From positions 126,001 through 190,000 of the forward strand of contig WPIO01000183.1 in NCBI GenBank assembly GCA_009760855.2: 64,000 nt of DNA, in the 5' to 3' direction. This DNA is from Cristatella mucedo (taxonomy: Eukaryota; Bryozoa; Phylactolaemata; Cristatellidae). Positions 22,749 to 33,860 of this stretch are shown here, piece after piece (position 1 is the first letter of the stretch; each line of letters starts with the position of its first letter). The position numbers and the translations under genes are program-made. The notes under the pieces were generated by a model, which saw only the letters and a list, made by a program, of their open reading frames with translations, ran no database searches and was not told the origin of the DNA.

Positions 22749-23288
22749 ACCGACGCCGAGGCCTCGGATTCATCCACGTCTACCACTGCCAACCGGCTTG
22801 GATGCGAACGTTCCCACAGTTACTGGGTTCTCGTTTGCAACACCGTCAGCTGCGGACCCGGCTCCACCGCAGTTTCGCGGCAGCAATGCGGTTCCGCCGG
22901 AGCCAGCTTCACGGACAGGTCACCAAATCGAGGCCTTTGCGCATGGCATAGCTGAAGGCAGAGTGACACCTCCGAGCCCTCACCCTCTGGCCGAGCGGCA
23001 GGGCGAACCAGGAGACGACGACCGCCGTTCTTCAGTTGGGCAGGATGATAGCCAATGCCATTTGCTGCACCGCAACCGCGAGCGTAGGTCTAATCCTCGA
23101 TATCAAGATATGTGGTGCTAATGCAAAGCTACCACAGCATTGCATTAACACCACCCCGAACGGGTCAAAGTGTCGGATCAGTCCATTAGGGGGCTCCATG
23201 CTTTTTTTCCACTCGGGCCAGTGGTTTTTTAACGCCGGACCCCGGACTGATCAGATACGAGGCCGTATCTCGCGAGGAAAGAGCATAA
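22749..23288 (+). other. Non-coding remainder between protease and 3' LTR
   Basis: About 540 bp in the place where pol would follow in an autonomous element. A proline-rich frame (22717-23121) crosses the first part, but I see no RT, RNase H or integrase motif in any plus frame. A short purine run GAGGAAAGAG at 23274-23283 could serve as a weak polypurine tract before the 3' LTR. Confidence 0.6.
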
Positions 23289-23594
23289 TGCAACAGAGCA
23301 GCTCTCAGGCTAGCCGCGATATTAACCCTTGCCTTAGTGGGCCTGACTAGGGCACCTAGAGCGACCGTAGCAGGCGGACTAGCCTAGGATTGGCCAAGGA
23401 TTCGCCAAGGACTGGCCAAGGACTGGCCAAGGGCTGGCCAAGGACTGGCCAAGTGCTAGCCAAGGACTGGCCAAGGGCTGGCCAATGGCTGGCCAATGGC
23501 TAGCCGAGGACTAGCCAAGAAGAATTAGGCCTAGGACGGACACCAAGAGATAGGGTCCGACAAAAACAATAACAGCTACGCCCAAGGTCGAGAG

Positions 23595-23670
<76 letters not shown>

Positions 23671-24088
23671 TTATAAATAACGGGACTGACAGAGCTCAGG
23701 GCGGCAGCTTCGGTAGTCAATGCGAGACTACGCTTCGAGAGCACGAGAGACGAACCTAGGGCGACGGACAGCTAAGTGCAACTTAGACTGCGCAGGGTTG
23801 TTCTGCCGGCTACTCAGTTAGCCGCTCGTATCTTGGGGTGCTGTAGCGACGCTTGCATAGGGTAGTTAGTTATACTCGGACTTCGGTAATTCGTGCAGTT
23901 AACGTCGTTGGTCCGGTGCGCGCCGCTTAAAGCGCTTGCGCCAGCGCCTAACCACTACGAACAGGCCCACAATAAACTATGGCTTTCGGCACCCATTTGT
24001 AGCCGCCTGTGTTTTAACCGCATCGCAGCACTGCATCGCACAGTCCACCAGTAGAGAGCCGAGGGACTAGCTTGTCTGAGCGGTTACA
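23289..24088 (+). repeat. 3' LTR
   Basis: Starts TGCAACAGAGCAGCTCTCAG and ends GCGGTTACA. It has about twelve 11-bp TGGCCAAGGAC-type units at 23383-23520 against about five in the 5' LTR. The (GA)n tract is at 23597-23667, TATAAAT at 23672-23678 and AATAAA at 23971-23976. Confidence 0.9.
23383..23520. repeat. 11-bp tandem repeat expanded in the 3' LTR
   Basis: Units of TGGCCAAGGAC with variants TAGCCAAGGAC and TGGCCAAGGGC, about twelve copies. The 5' LTR has about five. LTRs are identical at integration, so the copy number changed afterwards in one or both. Confidence 0.9.
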
Positions 24089-24744
24089 GAGGTAGTGGGC
24101 CAGTGAGGCTAGTGGGTGTAGGCAGGTAGGTGTGGGACGGTGGTTGTGGGCTAGTGGGTGTGGGCTAGTGGGTAGGGGCTCGTAGGTGTGAGCAGGTGGG
24201 TGTTGGCTAATTGGTGTGGGCTGCTGCCTGTTTTCTGGTGGATGTAAGCTAGTGGTTGTGGGCTTGTGGGTGTGGGCTAATAGGTGTGGTCTGGTGGGTG
24301 TGGCTGGTGTGTGTGGGCTAGTGGGTGTGGGCTGGCGGGTGTGAGCTGTTGGGTGTGGGCTGGTGGTTGTTGGCTGACGGGTGTGGCTAGTGGGTGTGTG
24401 CTATTGATAGTGGGCTGGTGGGTGTGGCCTAGTATTAGTGGGCTAGTGGGTGTGCGCAAGTGGGTGTAGGCTGGAGGGTGATGGCAGGTCGGTGCAGGCA
24501 GGTGGGTGCGGGCAGGTGGGTTTGGGCGGTGGGTGTGGGTGGTGGTAGAGGGCTAGTTGGTTAGGGCTGGTGGGCTCGGGCTGGTTGGTGTGGGCTGGTG
24601 AGTGGGGCAAGTGAGTGTGGGCTAGTGGATGCGGGCTAGTGGCTAGGGGCTAGTGGGTGAGGGCTAGTCGGTGTGTGCTAATCGGTGTGAGCAGGTAGGT
24701 GTGGGCAGGTGGGTGTGGGCGGGCATGAGTGGGCGGGAGGCTGC
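24089..24744. repeat. G-rich 15-bp minisatellite, copy 2, right of the LTR element
   Basis: The first four bases, GAGG, are the right target-site duplication. About 44 units of the GGGCTGGTGGGTGTG family follow, fading into a GT-rich tract. Confidence 0.92.
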
Positions 24745-24950
24745 AGGTGTGTGTTTGTGCAAGTGTGTCTGTGTGTCTGTCCGGCTGTCTGGCTGTATGT
24801 GTGTCGGTGTGTGTTTTTGTGTTTGTCTGTTTGTGTGAGTGTGTGAGTATGTCTGTGTTATTATGTCTCGGTGTATGTTTGTGTTTGTGTCTGTGAGTGT
24901 GTCTAAGTTGGTGTCTGTGTCACTGTATGTCAGTTTGTACACAGAGTATG
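24745..24950. repeat. GT-rich low-complexity tract, copy 2
   Basis: Same TGTGTCTGTG-type tract as at 14905-15105, ending at GCACACCCACACAGAGAC. Confidence 0.85.
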
Positions 24951-25849
24951 CACACCCACACAGAGACCGTAAGTAGAAACACTCTACATAAAACTGGAAT
25001 TATGCTAAACTACTGACAAAATAAATTGACCTGCATATTCACAGAAACATGTCGTCATATGGTTGAACCGTTGCAATGGAATACACGGCTTCAAAGTGAA
25101 AATGCTTGCCGTTGCTGAGAAGATGATGGAAAGACAAAGCACCAATTTCCGACCCCACCCCGTCCTGCCATAGGGAGACCCATTGAAAGTGCTAACAGTT
25201 TGTGGTCGTTAGGTCAGCAAACTGGCGTTCGTAGCTCACTGCAAGCCGCATGCCTAAGCAGTGACAGCTTCAGCATCGCCACACGTTCTTCAAGCCTTTC
25301 AATGGTGGTGGTATATAAGCAACGACATGGTCTGGCCCACTAAGATCCCACTGAGTGCCCATTGAGCAAAACTCAAGGCGACAAAAAGTCGAAGCTATAA
25401 CGAGCTCAATCTGTGAGGTCAACCTTGCAAGGACGGACAAGCTACATTTGTAGGGTGCAGTTTTAGTTCAACCTAAGATTGAAAGGCAGTGGCTGCACGA
25501 GATGCTGATGCCCCGTTGCTTTCCAACTTCCGGCAAACAGACACTCGATGGTGTTGGCCAACATTAAGGAAGAAACTAATATGTTACTCTACACAGTATT
25601 GAGCAGAAATACGGGATGTGGGGGTCAGGGGCAAGTAGCAAAAGCTTTAGAACAACAAAACGCCTATGGCTAAGCTTACAGGGCCGGCTGGTAGCATCCA
25701 TCATAGCAGGTCAAACAAGCCACGAGAACTGGAAGCAAATTTCATACACTAGCACCAAGAAATAACGTTATAGAAAGGAATTGAGCTAGGAGAGCAAGCC
25801 GCAGCTTCAAACAAAATAGCCGTAATGGTCGGCTCTGACTGGCAAATAC
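24951..25849. repeat. Macrosatellite spacer 1, copy 2
   Basis: Aligns with 15106-16038. The C-homopolymer is shorter here and the CCATTGCAATGG palindrome is lost (CCGTTGCAATGG). No supported gene. Confidence 0.75.
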
Positions 25850-26840
25850 CACTTCAGTCGCTGAGCCTGCAGTTGAGGGCAGGAAGACAAAGTGATTTAG
25901 GGAATCACCTGTTCGGGCTAGCAATAAAAGTAAGATATGTAGTACCGCAACAAAACATATGCGTCCACGTGGGCACCAGCTTGGCTCCTTCGTACCTAGC
26001 TAAACTGTTGCTTCAGTTTCAGCCCGTTCGCGCCCTCAGGTCCGGTGTGGGCAATAAATTAGCCGTCCCATTTGTCCGCTTAAAGACAGTTGGCGACAGA
26101 ATCTTTAGCTTTGCAGGTCCTAGACTGTGGAAATCGCAACAACAATTCTTAAGCAACGACAACTACTCTCCAACTGCCAATAATGGTACATCTTTTTCAG
26201 CGGTTCAGAATGGCTATTTCAGTGCTACTCACTACCTCAACTGCTCTCCTGACTTAGCTGTCGCTCGTACGCACAGCAGAGAGAAAGCCGATTCCCAACA
26301 CCGACAGTTTATTACTAACACATGGAGCCGAAGAGTGCATGGCTCCTCTCGGCCCCTGCTCTCACACGACTCTCCTCCCCTGGTCGACTCCGATGACTCA
26401 TCGACCGCAACGGTGCACTGGCCGACCCTGATCGTGAATCCACCATCTGGCCACCAGCTGGTTACCGGCCTGTGTCCATACCACACCACAGGTGGACCAC
26501 AGCTGTGCACCGGCCACTCTCGATGGTGCTTCATACAACTCACCAGTGGCTTATCCGACATACAATACATTAATACGAACTACACGCTCCCTTGATCTTA
26601 CAGTCACAAGTCAGGAGCCGGCATACAATATATGCATACATACGTACATACGAACTACATCTGCTATGCTTCCCACTTTCTCTTTCTTCATGAGACGAAG
26701 TATGTGGGCTACTGAATGCGTACCAAAAGCCGCTAAGCATGTGAATGCGGTATACACAACTCTCCTGCGTAGCACCCACATGGTCTTTATGACTTTGTGG
26801 AGTTACTGATGGAGATACATTACATAACAAATAAAAAGGT
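25850..26840 (+). pseudogene. LINE-B 3' fragment, copy 2, interrupted
   Basis: Same LINE C-terminal tail as at 16039-16615: LAPSYLAKLLLQFQPVR, VPFVRLKTVGDRIFSF and AGPRLWKSQQQF. Sequence homologous to the other copies stops at 26254 and resumes at 26661, with a 406-bp foreign segment between. The open frame 25825-26595 is therefore a fusion of LINE tail and insert, not a natural protein. The 3' end GGAGATACATTACATAAC lies near 26820. Confidence 0.78.
26255..26660. mobile_element. Unclassified 406-bp insertion in LINE-B copy 2
   Basis: Copies 1, 3 and 4 read straight across CTCCTGACTCTGCTATG or CTCCTGAGTCTGCTATG. Copy 2 has this segment in the middle, with at most a 2-bp CT duplication at its ends. 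The insert is more GC-rich than its surroundings. An ACGAACTACA motif occurs twice within it, near 26576 and 26650, the second inside a CATACATACGTACATACG run. I cannot see a clear TIR, LTR or poly(A) tail, so the class is open; a solo LTR or short non-autonomous element is possible. Confidence 0.6.
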
Positions 26841-27865
26841 GTTGGGGCCTCGGACACGGTAGCAAGTTTAAAGCTACGAAGAGTGGTCCTGTTATCAGCA
26901 CAGGCTGTTATATTCTTGCTATACACCAGATGTATGTATTCTACGGCAAGTCAGTCGAAGGAGAAAAGACGCGAGTTACTGAACAAAACGTGGGGACATG
27001 CTCAACTGCCTCTATAATGAAACGGTAGGGAATACTGCGAAATAATACAACGTACACCTGCGGGGTAACTAGAAAAACATTTAGCAAGTCATTACCAGAT
27101 GACTGAAGAATCCACGCAGCTTGCTATGCTGCGGCTTCACTTTAATGAAAACAACTCGCTTAGGAAAGGAGACCTAGTGAAAGCAAGCGACTGTAACTCC
27201 TCACTATCTGGCAGTGAAACTTAGAAAGTGGTTGTAACGGGCAGGTAGTGAAAGCATAGCAAAAAAGAACGCCGAAATATCAGCGGCAGGGCATGGTGGT
27301 ACCGACCGGCCTATCTGGGAAATACCTCAATGTACGACTCGTACCGACAAGATTGACGAGAGCTGGAAGTACTTAAAAGAATCATCACGTCAACGAGAAG
27401 CACGTAGGGCTGCCTGCTCGTGGTTACGGGTAATTCGGAAGACTGTTGTGCTTGTGGCGAACGCCGTAGTTACACTTAAGAGTAGCTTCATTAAAATAAT
27501 TAGCATACAGTATTTATGATTAATATTTACTTACCTCAAAATTAATAAAGCTGCAAAGTATATTTCACTTTCAGCGGCTGTACTCTGGCTCGTGGCACGC
27601 GACCATGGAACACTCAGAAACTCGACGCAAGGCGTGCGTAAAACGCTATAAAGGTTTAGATTTTATGGTAACTTGAATGATAACATAAGATATTTATTAT
27701 TATTCCATTTTAAAAGTTTGGAATATAATATCTATGGTAGGTTTATTACGCACGCCGCGGGTACCCACCGCTTAACGGTACATTGCCACCCTTGACCCTT
27801 GAGTCAGACGCATAATGCGCCCTTAGTTGCTAACTAATGGATCGTTTAGGTTAGCTTTTCATTTC
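26841..27865. repeat. Macrosatellite spacer 2, copy 2
   Basis: Aligns with 16616-17640 throughout. No supported gene. Confidence 0.75.
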
Positions 27866-28499
27866 AAATTTGTAGGATCTCCTAGCGGGATAACGAATTA
27901 TTTAATATTACTAATAATTACACTGAAGGATATATATTTCTGGATTAAAATACGGGTAAATAGATTTAGCTGGTGAGATAACTTACTCGTAAGGCCGGCA
28001 GTTGAAAGGATCTACCAGCAAGATAATGAATTATTTTCCGAGACTAATTATACCACTAACAGATATATATTTCAGAAAGAAAAGGCGCGCAAATGGTTTT
28101 AGCTATGGAGATAACTTTTTTCGAATGTTTGTTGCTGGAATTAACTACCAATAAGGTATCTAATTATTAAATGAGTATTTATGCCGCAAAAGGATATATT
28201 TTTTTCGGAAGAAAAGACGCGTAAATGGTTTCAGCAGGGGACATCACTTAATTGGACAGCCTGCGGTTGCAAAGTTCTACCAGAAACATAATTGATTATT
28301 TAAAGAGAGTGTTTATTCCACTAAAGGATATATATTTCCTGAAGAAAACGCGTAAATGATTCAAGCAGGTACGAATTATCTATTGAGACTAATTATAGCA
28401 GTAACTTAAATATATTACAAGGAGCAAGAATGCGGCAATGGTTCAGCAGGGAAGATAAGGTACTCGTAATGCAAATGGTTTGAAAGATTTTCTAACGGA
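27866..28499. repeat. SatA between copies 2 and 3
   Basis: About five 132-bp SatA units. Compared with 17641-18720, several units are missing: near 28370 the sequence jumps from a SatA unit (CGTAAATGATTCAAGCAGGT) straight to one that in copy 2 lies about 400 bp further on. Confidence 0.85.
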
Positions 28500-28651
28500 T
28501 AGCCTTGTTTGTCTCTATAACATTGATTTTGTGCTCTTTTATTCAGCAGAATATATAGCGGCCTAGCCGAAATAGAGCTTAAGGCCTTCTAATTTATAAA
28601 ACAGTATGCACACCGGCATGGTAAATATATCTAATAATTTCTCACAACTTT
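28500..28651. repeat. Junction segment, copy 3
   Basis: Diverged copy of the SatA-minisatellite junction (ATAGCGGCCTAGCCGAAA and GGCATGGTAAATATATC). Confidence 0.78.
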
Positions 28652-29293
28652 GTGGGTGAGGGCTTGTGGGTGAGGGCATGTAGTTGTGGGCGTGTGGGTG
28701 CGGGCTGATCAGTGTGGAAAAGTGGGTGTTAGCTGGTAAGTGTGGGCTGTTGAATGAGGGCGGTAGGGTGTGGGCTAGTGGTAGTGGGCTTGAGGGTGAG
28801 CAGGTGGGTGTGGGCTGATGGATGATGGATGGTGGTTGTGGGCTGCTCGGTGTGGGCTAGTGGGTGTAAACTGGTGGTTGTTGGCTGGTAGGTGTGGGCT
28901 GGTAGTTGTCGGCGGTTGGGTGTGGCCTAGTAGGTGTGGGCTGGTGATAGTGGGCTGGTGGGTGTGGGCTAATGGTAGTTGGCTATTTGGTGTGGGCTAG
29001 TGGGTGTAGGCGGGAGGGTGTGGGCTGGTGAGTGCAGGCAGGTGGGTGTGGGCAGGTGGGTTTGGGCGGTGGGTGTGGGCGGTGGTAGAGGGCTAGTTGG
29101 TTAGGGCTGATGGGCTCGGGCTGGTTGGTGTGGGCTGGTGGATGTGGGCAAGTGAGTGTGGGCTAGTGGGTGCTGGCTAGTGGGTAGGGGCTAGTGGGTG
29201 AGGGATAGTGGGTGTTAGCGAGTCGGTATGGGCAGGTGGGTGTGGGCAGTTGGTTTTGAGTGGGTACCTGTGGGCGGGTGGGTGTGAGCAGCA
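28652..29293. repeat. G-rich 15-bp minisatellite, copy 3
   Basis: About 43 units of the GGGCTGGTGGGTGTG family, the shortest of the three arrays. Confidence 0.92.
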
Positions 29294-29495
29294 GGCTGCA
29301 GGTGTGTGTTTGTGCAAGTGTGTCTGTGTGTCTGTCTGGCTGTCAGGCTGTATTTGCGTTGGTGTGTGTTTGTGTGCGTGTCTGTTTGTGTGAGTGCATG
29401 AGTATGTCTGTGTTTGTATGTGTCAGTGTATGTCTGTGTTTGTGTCTGTGAGTGGGTCTAAGTTGGTGACTATATGTCTGTTTGTGCACAGAGTA
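29294..29495. repeat. GT-rich low-complexity tract, copy 3
   Basis: Same TGTGTCTGTG-type tract in the same position as in copies 1 and 2. Confidence 0.85.
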
Positions 29496-30429
29496 TGCAC
29501 ACCCACACAGAGACGATAAGTAGAAACACTCTACATAAGGCTGGAATTATGCTAAACTACAGAAAAATAAATCAATTTGCAGATTCACAGAAGCATATCG
29601 TCATATGGTTGAACCATTGCAATGGAATCCATAGCTTCAGAGTGAAAATACTTGCCGTAGCTCAGAAGCTGATGGCAAGACAAAGCACTGATTGCTGACC
29701 CCCCCCCCCCACCCCGTAGCACCATAGGGAGACCCATTGAAAGTGCTAACATTTTGTGGTCGTTTGGGCAGCAAGCTGGCGTTCGTAGCTCACTGCAAGC
29801 CGCATGCCTAAGCAGTGACAGCTTCAGCATCGCCACACGTTCTTCGAGCCTTTCCACGGTGGTGGTATGCAAGCAACGACATGGTCTGGCCCACTAAGAT
29901 CCAACTGAGTGCCCATTGAGCAAAGCTCAAGGCGACCAAAAGTCAAAGCTATAACGAGCTCGATCTGTGAGGTCAACCTTGCGAGGACGGACAAGCTACA
30001 TTTGTAGGGTGCAGTTTTACTTCAACCTAAGATTGAAAGGCAGTGGCTGCACGAGCAGCTGATGCCCCGTTGCTTTCCAGCTTCCGGCAAACAGACGCTC
30101 GGTGAAGTGTTGGCCAACATTGGGGGAGTAGCTAATACGGTACTCTATACAGTATTGAGCAGAAATACGGGATGTGGTGGTAAGGGGCAAGTAGCAAAAG
30201 CATTGGAACAACAGAACGCCTATGGCTTAACTTTCAGGGCCGGCTGGTAGCATCCATCATTACAGGTCAAACTCGCCACGAGAACGAGAAGCAAATTTCA
30301 CACACTAACAGCAAGAAATAACGTCAGCGAAAGAAATGGAGCTTGGAGAGTTAGCCGCAGCTTCAAACAAAATAGCCGTAATGGTCGGCTCTGTCTAGAC
30401 AAATACCACTTCAGTCCCTGAGCCTGCAG
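29496..30429. repeat. Macrosatellite spacer 1, copy 3
   Basis: Aligns with 15106-16038, including a C-run near 29698 and the CCATTGCAATGG palindrome. The minus frame at 29585-29872 corresponds to 15203-15487 of copy 1; many of the differences between them change the amino acid. Confidence 0.75.
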
Positions 30430-30985
30430 TTGAGGGCACGAAGACAAAGTGATTTAGGGAATCACCTGTTCGGGCTAGCAATAAAAGTAATATATGTAGT
30501 AAAGCAAAAAAACATATGTATCCTCGTGCGGCACGGCTCGGCTCCTTCGTACCTAGCTGAACTAGTGGATCAGTTCCAGCCTGTTCGCACCATCAGGTCC
30601 TGTGTGGATAATAAATCATTCGTCCCATTCGTCAGTTTAAAGACGGTTGGCGACAGGATCTTTAGCTCTGCAGGTCCTAGACTGTGGAAATCGCTACCAC
30701 AATTCTAATGCAACGACAACTACTCTCTAACGGTCGACTATAGCGCATCTTTTTAAGCGGTTTAGAATGGCTACTTCAATGCTACTTACTGCCTCGACTG
30801 CTCTCCTGAGTCTGCTATGCTTCCTACTTTCTCTTTGCTTCATGAGACGAAGTATGTTGGCTACTGAATGCGTACCAAAAGCCGCTAAGCATGTGAATGC
30901 GGTATACACAACTCTCCTGCGTAGCACCCACATGGTCTTTATGACTTTGTGGAATTACTGATGGAGATACATTACATAACAAATA
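30430..30985 (+). pseudogene. LINE-B 3' fragment, copy 3
   Basis: Same LINE C-terminal tail: SAPSYLAELVDQFQPVR, VPFVSLKTVGDRIFSS and AGPRLWKSLPQF. The frame stops directly after this motif at 30706-30708, where copy 1 stays open. The 3' end carries GGAGATACATTACATAAC near 30963. Confidence 0.78.
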
Positions 30986-31582
30986 AAAAAGTGTAGGGGC
31001 CTCGGACACGGTAGCAAGTTTAAAGCTATGAAGAGTGGTCCTGTTATCAGCACAAGCTGTTATATTCTTGCTATACACCAGATGTATGTATTCTACGGCA
31101 AGTCAGTCGAAGGAGAAAAGACGCGAGTTACTGAACTAAACGTGGGGACATGCTCAACTGCTTCTAAAATGAAACAGTAGGGAATACTGTGAACTAGTAC
31201 AATGTATACCTGCGGGAACTAGAAAAACATTTAGCAAGTCATTACCAGATGACTGAAGAATCCACGCCGCTTGCTATGCTGCGGCTTCACTTTAGTGAAA
31301 ACAACTCGCTTAGGAAAGGAGACCTAGTGAAAGCAAGCGACTGTAACTCCTCACTATCTGGCAGTGAAACTTAGGAAGTGGTCGTAACGGGCAGGTAGTG
31401 AAAGCATAGCAAAAAAGAACGCCGAAATATCAGCGGCAGGGCATGGTGGTACCGACCGGCCTAGCCGGAAAATACCACTATGTACGACTCGTACCGACAA
31501 GATTGCCGAGAGCTGGAAGTACTTAAAAGAATCATCACGTCAACGAGAAGCACGTAGGGCTACTTGTCCTCGGTAACGGTTA
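30986..31582. repeat. Macrosatellite spacer 2, copy 3, truncated
   Basis: Follows 16616-17215 until GGTAACGGTTAATT, where it joins spacer 1 of copy 4. The remaining spacer, SatA, junction, minisatellite and GT tract are missing. Confidence 0.78.
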
Positions 31583-32239
31583 ATTGAAAGTGCAAACATT
31601 TTGTGGTCGATTGGGCAGCAAGCTGGCGTTCGTAGCCCACAGCAAGCCGGATGCCTAAGCAGTGACAGCTTCAGCATCGCCACACGTTCTTCGAACCTTT
31701 CCACGGTGGTGGTATGCAAGCAACGACGTGGTCTGGCCCACTAAATTCCCACTGAGTGCCCATTGAGCAAAACTCAAGACGACCGAAAGTCAAAGCTATA
31801 ACGAGCTCGATCTGTGAGGTCAACCTTGCGAGGACGGACAAGCTACATTTGTAGGGTGCAGTTTTGCTTCGACCTAAGATTAAAAGGCAGTGGCTGCACG
31901 AGCAGCTGATGCCCCGTTGCTTTCCAGCTTCTGGCAAACAGACGCTCGGTGAAGTGTTGGCCAACATTGGGGAAGTAACTAATACGGTACTCTACACAGT
32001 ATTGAGCAAAATTACGGGATGTGTAGGTAAGGGGCAAGTAGCAAAAGCATTGGAACAACAGAACGCCTATGGCTTAACTTTCAGGGCCGGCTGGTAGCAT
32101 CCATCATACCAGGTCAAACAAGCCACGAGAACGAGAAGCAAATTTCATAGACTAGCAGCAAGAAATAACGTCAACGAAAGGAATATAGCTTAGAGAGCAA
32201 GCCGCAGCTTCAAACAAAATAGCCGTAATGGTCACTCTG
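31583..32239. repeat. Macrosatellite spacer 1, copy 4, 5'-truncated
   Basis: Begins at the equivalent of 29735 in copy 3. The joint shares the bases ATT with both parents, which fits a microhomology or unequal-exchange deletion. Confidence 0.78.
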
Positions 32240-32845
32240 ACTGGGCAAATACCACTTCAGTCGCTGAGCCAGCAGTTGGGGGCAGGAAGACTAAGTGGAT
32301 TAGGAAATCACCCGTTCGGGCTAGCAATAAAAGTAATATACGTAGTGCCGCAACAAATTATGTTTGTCCTCGTGGGCCACGGCTCGGCTCCTTCGTACCT
32401 AGCTGAACTGTTGCATCAGTTCAGCCTGTTCGCGCCTTCAGGTCCCGTGTGGACAAGAAATTATTCGTCCCATTCGTCCGCTTAAAGACAGTTGGCGACA
32501 GAAACTTTAGCTCTGCAGGTCCTAGACTGTGGAAATCGCTACTGCAATTCTCAAGCGACGACAACTACACTCTAACTGCCGACTATTACACATTTTTTTC
32601 AGCGGTCCAGAACGGCTACTGTAATGCTACTAACTACCTCAACTGCTCTCCTGAGTCTGCTATGCTTCCCACTTTCTCTTTGTTTCATTAGACGAAGTAT
32701 GTTGGCTACCGAATGCGTACCGAAAGCTGCTTAGGCTGTGAGTTCGCTAAACAAAATTCTCTTGCGTAACACCCACATGGTCTTTATGACTTTGTGGAGT
32801 TACTGACGGAGATACATTGCATTACTAATAAAAAGGTGTAGGGCC
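32240..32845 (+). pseudogene. LINE-B 3' fragment, copy 4
   Basis: Same tail, split by a frameshift after SAPSYLAELLHQF near 32422; it continues in another frame with VPFVRLKTVGDRNFSS and AGPRLWKSLLQF. The 3' end GGAGATACATTGCATTAC is near 32808. Confidence 0.78.
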
Positions 32846-33860
32846 TTAGACACGGTAGTAAGTTTAAAGCTACGAAGATTTGTCGTGTTTTCAGCACAGG
32901 CTGTTTACATTTTGGCTACAAACTAGATGTATATATTCTACGGCAAGTCAGTCGAAGGAGAAAAGACGCGAGTTACTAAACAAAACGTGGGGACATGCTC
33001 AACTGCTTCTAAAATCAAACAGTAGGGAATACTGCGAAATAGTACAATGTATACCTGCGGGGTAACTATAAAAACATTTAGCAAGTCATGGCCAGGGTGA
33101 CTGAAGAATCCACGCCGCTTGCTATGCTGCGGCTTCACTTTAGCGAAAACAACTCGCTAAGGAAGGAGGCCTAGTGAAAGCAAGCTACTGTAACTCCACA
33201 CTATCTGGCAGTGAAACTTAGGAAGTGGTCGTAACGGGCAGGTAGTGAAAGCATAGCAAAAAAGAACGCCAAAATATTAGAGGTTAGGGCATGGAGGTAC
33301 TGACCGGCCTAGCCAGGAAATACTGCAATGTACGACTCGTACCGACAAGATTGACGAGAGCTGGAAGTACTTAAAAGAATCATCACGTCAACGAGAAGCA
33401 CGTTGGGCTCCCTGCTCGTGGTAACGGTTAATTCGGAAGACTGTTGTTCTTGTGTCAAAAACCGTAGTTACACTTAAGGGTAGCTTTATTCTAGTGATTA
33501 GCATACAATATTTACGATTATTATTTACTTACCGCCAAATTAATAAAGCTGCATAGTATATTTCACTTTCAGCAGCTGTACTCTGTCTCGTGGCACGCGA
33601 CCAAGAAACATTCAGAAACTCGGCACAAGGTTTGCCGAAAACGCTATAAAGGTTTAGGTTTTAGGGTAACTTAAATGATAACGTAAGATATTTCTTATTA
33701 TTCCTTTTTAAAAGTTTGCTATACATTATTTAAGCTAGGTTTATTACGCACTCCGCGGGTACCCACTGCTCAACGGTACACTACCACCCTTGACCCTTGA
33801 GTCAGACGGTTAATGCGCCCTTAGTGGCTAACATATGGATGGTTTAGGTTAGCTTTCTGT
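32846..33860. repeat. Macrosatellite spacer 2, copy 4
   Basis: Full-length counterpart of 16616-17640. No supported gene. Confidence 0.75.

Larger units (their letters stand above)
19612..24088 (+). mobile_element. Non-autonomous Gypsy-type LTR retrotransposon (gag-protease only)
   Basis: A 4477-bp element with two similar LTRs (727 and 800 bp) that start TGCAAC and end GGTTACA, flanked by GAGG duplications. A TGGTGACCC-type primer binding site follows the 5' LTR. The internal 2950 bp encodes a broken Gag with capsid-like sequence and a broken retropepsin (DTGA and LLGTDFL). No reverse transcriptase, RNase H or integrase is visible, and only about 600 bp separate the protease from the 3' LTR, so pol is deleted rather than merely mutated. 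It could have moved only with enzymes from another element. The LTRs differ by scattered substitutions and by repeat expansion, so insertion is not very recent. Confidence 0.88.

Noticed and set aside
25825-26595. 256-codon open frame in macrosatellite copy 2
   Set aside because: It fuses a LINE tail to a 406-bp insertion that is missing from the other copies, so it is an accidental fusion frame.
12723-29000. G/V/W-rich open frames in the G-rich minisatellite
   Set aside because: Same cause: a 15-bp unit free of stops in some frames. No start context, domain or composition of a real protein.
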